DNA from: Fulvimarina sp.
GTDB taxonomy: Bacteria; Pseudomonadota; Alphaproteobacteria; Rhizobiales; Rhizobiaceae
Length of the DNA: 36,198 nt
Reading direction: 5' to 3'
NCBI GenBank assembly: GCA_002700095.1
Contig: PACL01000049.1
Span: forward strand, 1-36,198
Shown: piece by piece, positions 29,128 through 36,198 of the stretch
Layout: each line of letters opens with the position of its first letter
How positions within the stretch are numbered: the first letter of the stretch is position 1
Notes under the pieces: generated by a model
Told to the model about the DNA's origin: nothing
Seen by the model: the letters and a program-made list of their open reading frames with translations, nothing else
Databases searched by the model: none
Position numbers and translations under genes: made by a program

Positions 29128-29364
29128 GTGCCCACGGTTCTCCGGTGGCGTGACTATCGATTTTTCTGGTATCCCTATGACGCGATCGAACCGGCGCACG
29201 TCCATATTTTCAAAGACGGGGCGGAATGCAAGATCTGGCTGCACGATCTCTTGGTAGCGTTCAACCATGGCCATTCTTCCAAGGCCTTGCGGGCGCTGAT
29301 CGAAAAGACGAAGGAGCAGCGGGTCCATCTGCTGGGTGTCTGGAATGACCAATTCGGAGAATGA
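29128..29364 (+). CDS. DUF4160 protein
   Basis: This 78-residue protein begins PTVLRWRDYRFFWYP and continues PAHVHIFKDGAECKIWL, the DUF4160 pattern. I place the start at the GTG of 29128, with GGGAGGA about 8 nt upstream; the open frame upstream lies inside the HXXEE gene. DUF4160 genes are often found beside DUF2442 genes and have been suggested to form toxin-antitoxin-like pairs, which fits the next two genes. It overlaps the next gene by 20 nt. Confidence 0.85.
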   Translation: MPTVLRWRDYRFFWYPYDAIEPAHVHIFKDGAECKIWLHDLLVAFNHGHSSKALRALIEKTKEQRVHLLGVWNDQFGE

Positions 29365-29623
29365 GAGGGATGCCGAGGCGCCGCGGGCCGCCTGGTGCGA
29401 TCAGGACAGCCTTCACGTACGGCTGGCGGATGGGCGGGAGATCGTGACCCCGCTCTGGTGGTACCCGCGCCTCCTCGCCGCCTCGCACGCAGAGCGCAAC
29501 ACGGTCGAACTCATGTATTCTGGCGTCCACTGGCCGGAACTCGACGAGGACTTGAGCATCAAGGGCATGCTGCGCGGCTCCAAGGCACCCGATGCTGTAT
29601 CCCCGGCGGAGGCCGCAGAATGA
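29345..29623 (+). CDS. DUF2442 protein, first copy
   Basis: This 92-residue protein has a single DUF2442 domain: LHVRLADGREIVTPLWWYPRL, then ELMYSGVHWPELDEDLSIKG, the usual helix-strand layout. The ATG at 29345 lies within the DUF4160 gene. A GTG at 29336 is an alternative start. The stop overlaps the start of the second copy (ATGA). It is a tandem paralogue of the next gene, sharing LADGR/MADGR and PLWWYPRL. Confidence 0.85.
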   Translation: MTNSENERDAEAPRAAWCDQDSLHVRLADGREIVTPLWWYPRLLAASHAERNTVELMYSGVHWPELDEDLSIKGMLRGSKAPDAVSPAEAAE

Positions 29624-29904
29624 GCACGAGTGCTGCAGACCTATCCCATCTCATCGTCTCCGACGTTTCCGTGACGGCCAAGCGAATCGGTCTCTCAATG
29701 GCCGACGGACGGCGCATAGAGGCGCCCCTCTGGTGGTACCCACGGCTTGCCGCCGCGAGCGTGGAGCAGCGACAGAACTGGCAGATCCTGCCCTTCGGCG
29801 ATGCCGTCGGCTGGAAAGAGATCGACGAATATATCAGCGCCAAGGCACTGATCGTCGGCGGCGCAGCCCCCGGCGCAACGCCCCCCAAGGAGGCCGCCGC
29901 CTGA
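29620..29904 (+). CDS. DUF2442 protein, second copy
   Basis: This 94-residue protein is the second DUF2442 domain in tandem. It has LSMADGRRIEAPLWWYPRL, then LPFGDAVGWKEIDEYISAKAL. It is similar to the preceding protein across the whole domain but clearly diverged, so the duplication is old. It shares a stop/start overlap with the genes on both sides. Function is unknown; DNA or partner binding is only suggested for the family. Confidence 0.85.
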   Translation: MSTSAADLSHLIVSDVSVTAKRIGLSMADGRRIEAPLWWYPRLAAASVEQRQNWQILPFGDAVGWKEIDEYISAKALIVGGAAPGATPPKEAAA

Positions 29905-30281
29905 TGGCCAATCTCCCCGACATGACCAAGCATCGCGGCTTTCCCTCCGGGCTGCCGGGCACCGGTTTCCAGTTCACCGTCCGCAGAGCCAACCCCAAGG
30001 GCGCGACCAAGATCATCGAGCGCAAGCGGTTCAACGACCGCACACCGACCGAGAAGCTCGCCGACGCGGCCTTCCTGCACGCGATCTGGCACATGTTCGG
30101 CCCCGAGCCCTTCGAGCGCGGCAATCTCGATGCCGGCCGCATTTCCTGGCTGTTCAATCGCGAGATCGTGCCGGCGGAAAAGCCGTTCGATCCGGCTTCC
30201 TACGAGGCGATGCTGATGATCGACGAAGAGGTGGCACGCAAGAGCTATCCGGAGGCGTTCGGGGACATACTGGAGGTCTGA
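29904..30281 (+). CDS. Unknown protein coupled to DUF2442 genes
   Basis: This 125-residue soluble, charged protein has no membrane segment. It has a basic N-terminal half (FTVRRANPKGATKIIERKRF) and a C-terminal half with FLHAIWHMFGPEPFERGNLD and MLMIDEEVARKSYPEAF. It starts inside the stop of the second DUF2442 gene, so the four small genes from 29128 to 30281 form one transcript. I do not recognise the family. Confidence 0.75.
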   Translation: MANLPDMTKHRGFPSGLPGTGFQFTVRRANPKGATKIIERKRFNDRTPTEKLADAAFLHAIWHMFGPEPFERGNLDAGRISWLFNREIVPAEKPFDPASYEAMLMIDEEVARKSYPEAFGDILEV

Positions 30282-30412
30282 CGAGCTGCAAAGGCGCGTT
30301 CAGAAGCCGCGGGGGGCGGCTCGCCGGGCACGGTGACGAGGCGGGCCCAAGGCAGATAAGAAGACACGTGCGAGGGCATGGCCGGCCCTGGCTCAAGGGA
30401 GAGAGACGGGAC

Positions 30413-34623
<4,211 letters not shown>

Positions 34624-34695
34624 AGCCGGCCGGAAGGGCGCATATGTTGCCGAGCCACCATCTGGCAGAGGATCTCATGACGAAGGTATCGACGG

Positions 34696-35733
34696 ATGGA
34701 TGACCAGAAGCTCGCAGCGCTTCGCCAGCGCTTTGCCGGCGACAACGAGCGGCGGATCTACGATGCGGGCTTTGCCGCCGTCGCCGACCGATTGTTCGAC
34801 CCCAACGGCACCCGCGTCGCCCCCTATGCCGGCCTGCCGACCCTGCTTGACGTGCCCTATCGGGCCATCGACTGGACCGCGCCGGATTTCGGCGACCTGA
34901 AGGTGGCGATGATCGGCGTGCCGATGGATCTCGGCGTCACCAACCGCAACGGCTCGCGCTTCGGGCCGCGGGCGCTGCGGACCATCGAACGGGTCGGGCC
35001 GTACAACCACGTCCTGAAGACCATGCCGACCCACGAGATCGCCGTCGCCGACATCGGCGACGTGCCGTTCCGCTCGCGCTTCGATCTCGCCACATCGCAC
35101 GAGGACATCGAGCGGACGGCGGCGGCGATCGCCGCGGCCGGCGTCCTGCCGCTGTTCGTCGGCGGCGATCACTCGATCTCGCTGCCGATCCTGAAGGCGC
35201 TCGGCGCCGGCCAGCCAGTGGGGATGATCCACATCGACGCCCATTGCGACACCTCCGGCCCCTTCGACGGCTGCAAGTTCCACCATGGCGGACCGTTCCG
35301 CCAGGCGGTCCTCGACGGCGTCCTCGATCCCGAACGCACCATCCAGATCGGCATCCGCGGCTCGTCGGAATATCTCTGGGAGTTCTCCGCGCAGTCCGGC
35401 ATGACGGTGATCCACGCCGAGGCGCTTGCCGATCTCGGCGTCGCGGACATCGTCCGCCGGGCAAGAGATGTCGTTGGCGACGGACCGGTCTACGTCTCCT
35501 TCGACATCGACAGCCTCGACCCCGCCTTCGCCCCCGGCACCGGAACGCCCGAGATCGGCGGCCTGACGACCCGCGAGGCCCAGGCGATCCTGCGCGGCCT
35601 CGCCGGCATCCGGATGATCGGCGGCGACGTCGTCGAGGTCGCGCCGCAATACGACGCCACCACCAACACCGCCCATGCCGGGGCGCAGATGCTGTTCGAA
35701 CTCCTGAGCCTCGCCCGCCTCACCCTCCCCTGA
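34696..35733 (+). CDS. Agmatinase-family ureohydrolase
   Basis: This 345-residue binuclear-Mn enzyme cleaves a guanidino compound to urea and an amine. Metal ligands are in GGDHS (156-160), DAHCD (181-185) and SFDIDSLDP (268-276, Asp270 and Asp272). The HHGGPFRQAV stretch occupies the agmatinase-type substrate loop. The N-terminus is about 35 residues longer than E. coli SpeB, as in many alphaproteobacterial relatives, some of which act on guanidinobutyrate or guanidinopropionate. Agmatine is therefore only the likeliest substrate. Confidence 0.9.
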   Translation: MDDQKLAALRQRFAGDNERRIYDAGFAAVADRLFDPNGTRVAPYAGLPTLLDVPYRAIDWTAPDFGDLKVAMIGVPMDLGVTNRNGSRFGPRALRTIERVGPYNHVLKTMPTHEIAVADIGDVPFRSRFDLATSHEDIERTAAAIAAAGVLPLFVGGDHSISLPILKALGAGQPVGMIHIDAHCDTSGPFDGCKFHHGGPFRQAVLDGVLDPERTIQIGIRGSSEYLWEFSAQSGMTVIHAEALADLGVADIVRRARDVVGDGPVYVSFDIDSLDPAFAPGTGTPEIGGLTTREAQAILRGLAGIRMIGGDVVEVAPQYDATTNTAHAGAQMLFELLSLARLTLP

Positions 35734-35752
35734 CCGCGGCGAGCCGCAGGGG
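35727..35752 (+). terminator. Hairpin overlapping agmatinase stop
   Basis: CCCCT (35727-35731) pairs with AGGGG (35748-35752), and GCGGC (35736-35740) with GCCGC (35743-35747) inside, leaving a 4-nt bulge. It includes the stop codon. No T run follows, so it is a weak candidate. Confidence 0.35.
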
Positions 35753-36041
35753 ATGTCGAGCCTCCCCCGCTGCGATTTGATCGCGAAACGCCCAGCCCGG
35801 ATCGCCGCGACGCGTCCCGGGGACGTCCCCGACACCCGGCGGCCTCTCGCGAGATTTTGCCCATCACTGCGTCTTTTGTCTTGTCAGATTGAGCGCGGCT
35901 TTGCTAAGAGACCCACGCGCCGGAGAGGACGACCCTCGCTCCGGCTGTTCCGACTGCTCGCCTCGCGGCTCGCCAGTCGGACCTGGAACAGCGGTCACGG
36001 CCTGATAATTCGGCCGCCGCGTTGCTTCCCGACACACCTTT
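35734..36041. other. 308-nt gap before tRNA, with promoter and hairpin
   Basis: No protein gene is supported here. TTGTCA (35881-35886), 17 nt, then CTAAGA (35904-35909) is a good promoter candidate for the tRNA. Between it and the tRNA, GCTGTTCC (35944-35951) pairs with GGAACAGC (35985-35992), with GACTG/CAGTC inside (35952-35956 and 35974-35978), making a stable leader hairpin. Confidence 0.55.
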
Positions 36042-36131
<90 letters not shown>

Positions 36132-36198
36132 ACTATCATTGATCTTATTAGATAATTTTGGGAATTGTAGTTTGGTTCCCATAAAGGTTCCCCGATAC
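36132..36198 (+). other. AT-rich sequence after tRNA-Ser, possible start of integrated element
   Basis: These 67 nt are about one-third GC, far below the rest of the window. They include two direct copies of GGTTCCC (36174-36180 and 36186-36192). The last 24 nt can be read without a stop, as expected for the leader of an integrase gene, but the window ends before anything can be recognised. Confidence 0.4.

Overview
The window is high-GC DNA from an alphaproteobacterium, most likely of the order Hyphomicrobiales (Rhizobiales). Aurantimonadaceae or a relative is my guess from protein style only. Codon use is GC-rich throughout, and GTG and TTG starts and overlapping stop/start codons are common. 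About 29 protein genes or gene remnants, one tRNA and several hairpin terminators can be supported.

Positions 495-21638 look like one accessory island for energy stress or low oxygen. In order it holds: a P1B-type metal ATPase (minus strand); a phosphoketolase / class I aldolase / histidine phosphatase operon; acetate kinase; a SHOCT-domain membrane peptide; a complete N-type (alternative) F1Fo-ATPase operon (beta, epsilon, AtpI/Q-like, AtpR, a, c, b-delta, alpha, gamma; no separate delta); a one-piece PAS / histidine kinase / receiver / LuxR regulator; a small unknown protein; a Crp/Fnr gene broken by an in-frame TGA; a zinc alcohol dehydrogenase; the 3' end of a transhydrogenase gene (pntB); and a three-repeat BON protein. 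Together the genes suggest a route from sugar phosphates to acetyl phosphate and then to ATP plus acetate, without phosphotransacetylase. An N-ATPase could spend that ATP to hold the membrane potential, and ADH could dispose of or recover reductant.

The most interesting signal is a short element, GTAGTTTCCGA (extended GTAGTTTCCGANCCTCYC in three of four copies). It lies upstream of four separate transcription units of this island, always pointing at the gene: the metal ATPase, the phosphoketolase operon, acetate kinase, and the SHOCT/N-ATPase unit. Two copies face apart in the divergent 2370-2787 region, each about 144 nt from its start codon. A -10-like box lies 23-24 nt downstream in the two best copies, which would place the element near -42, the position of a class II activator site. 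The island's own LuxR-type response regulator is the obvious candidate to bind it, but that is inference. The island also shows decay: the Crp nonsense codon, the truncated pntB, and a sensor kinase that begins abruptly in what is usually an internal linker.

From 21799 to 35733 the content is ordinary metabolism: an MFS transporter, a D-lactate-type dehydrogenase, an aldose-1-epimerase-like protein, propionyl-CoA carboxylase beta and alpha, methylmalonyl-CoA mutase and an agmatinase-family ureohydrolase. Between pccB and pccA sit a YghU-type GST, an HXXEE membrane protein and a tight group of small DUF4160 / DUF2442 / DUF2442 / unknown genes. The window ends with tRNA-Ser(CGA) followed at once by AT-rich sequence, suggesting a mobile element inserted at the tRNA just beyond the edge.
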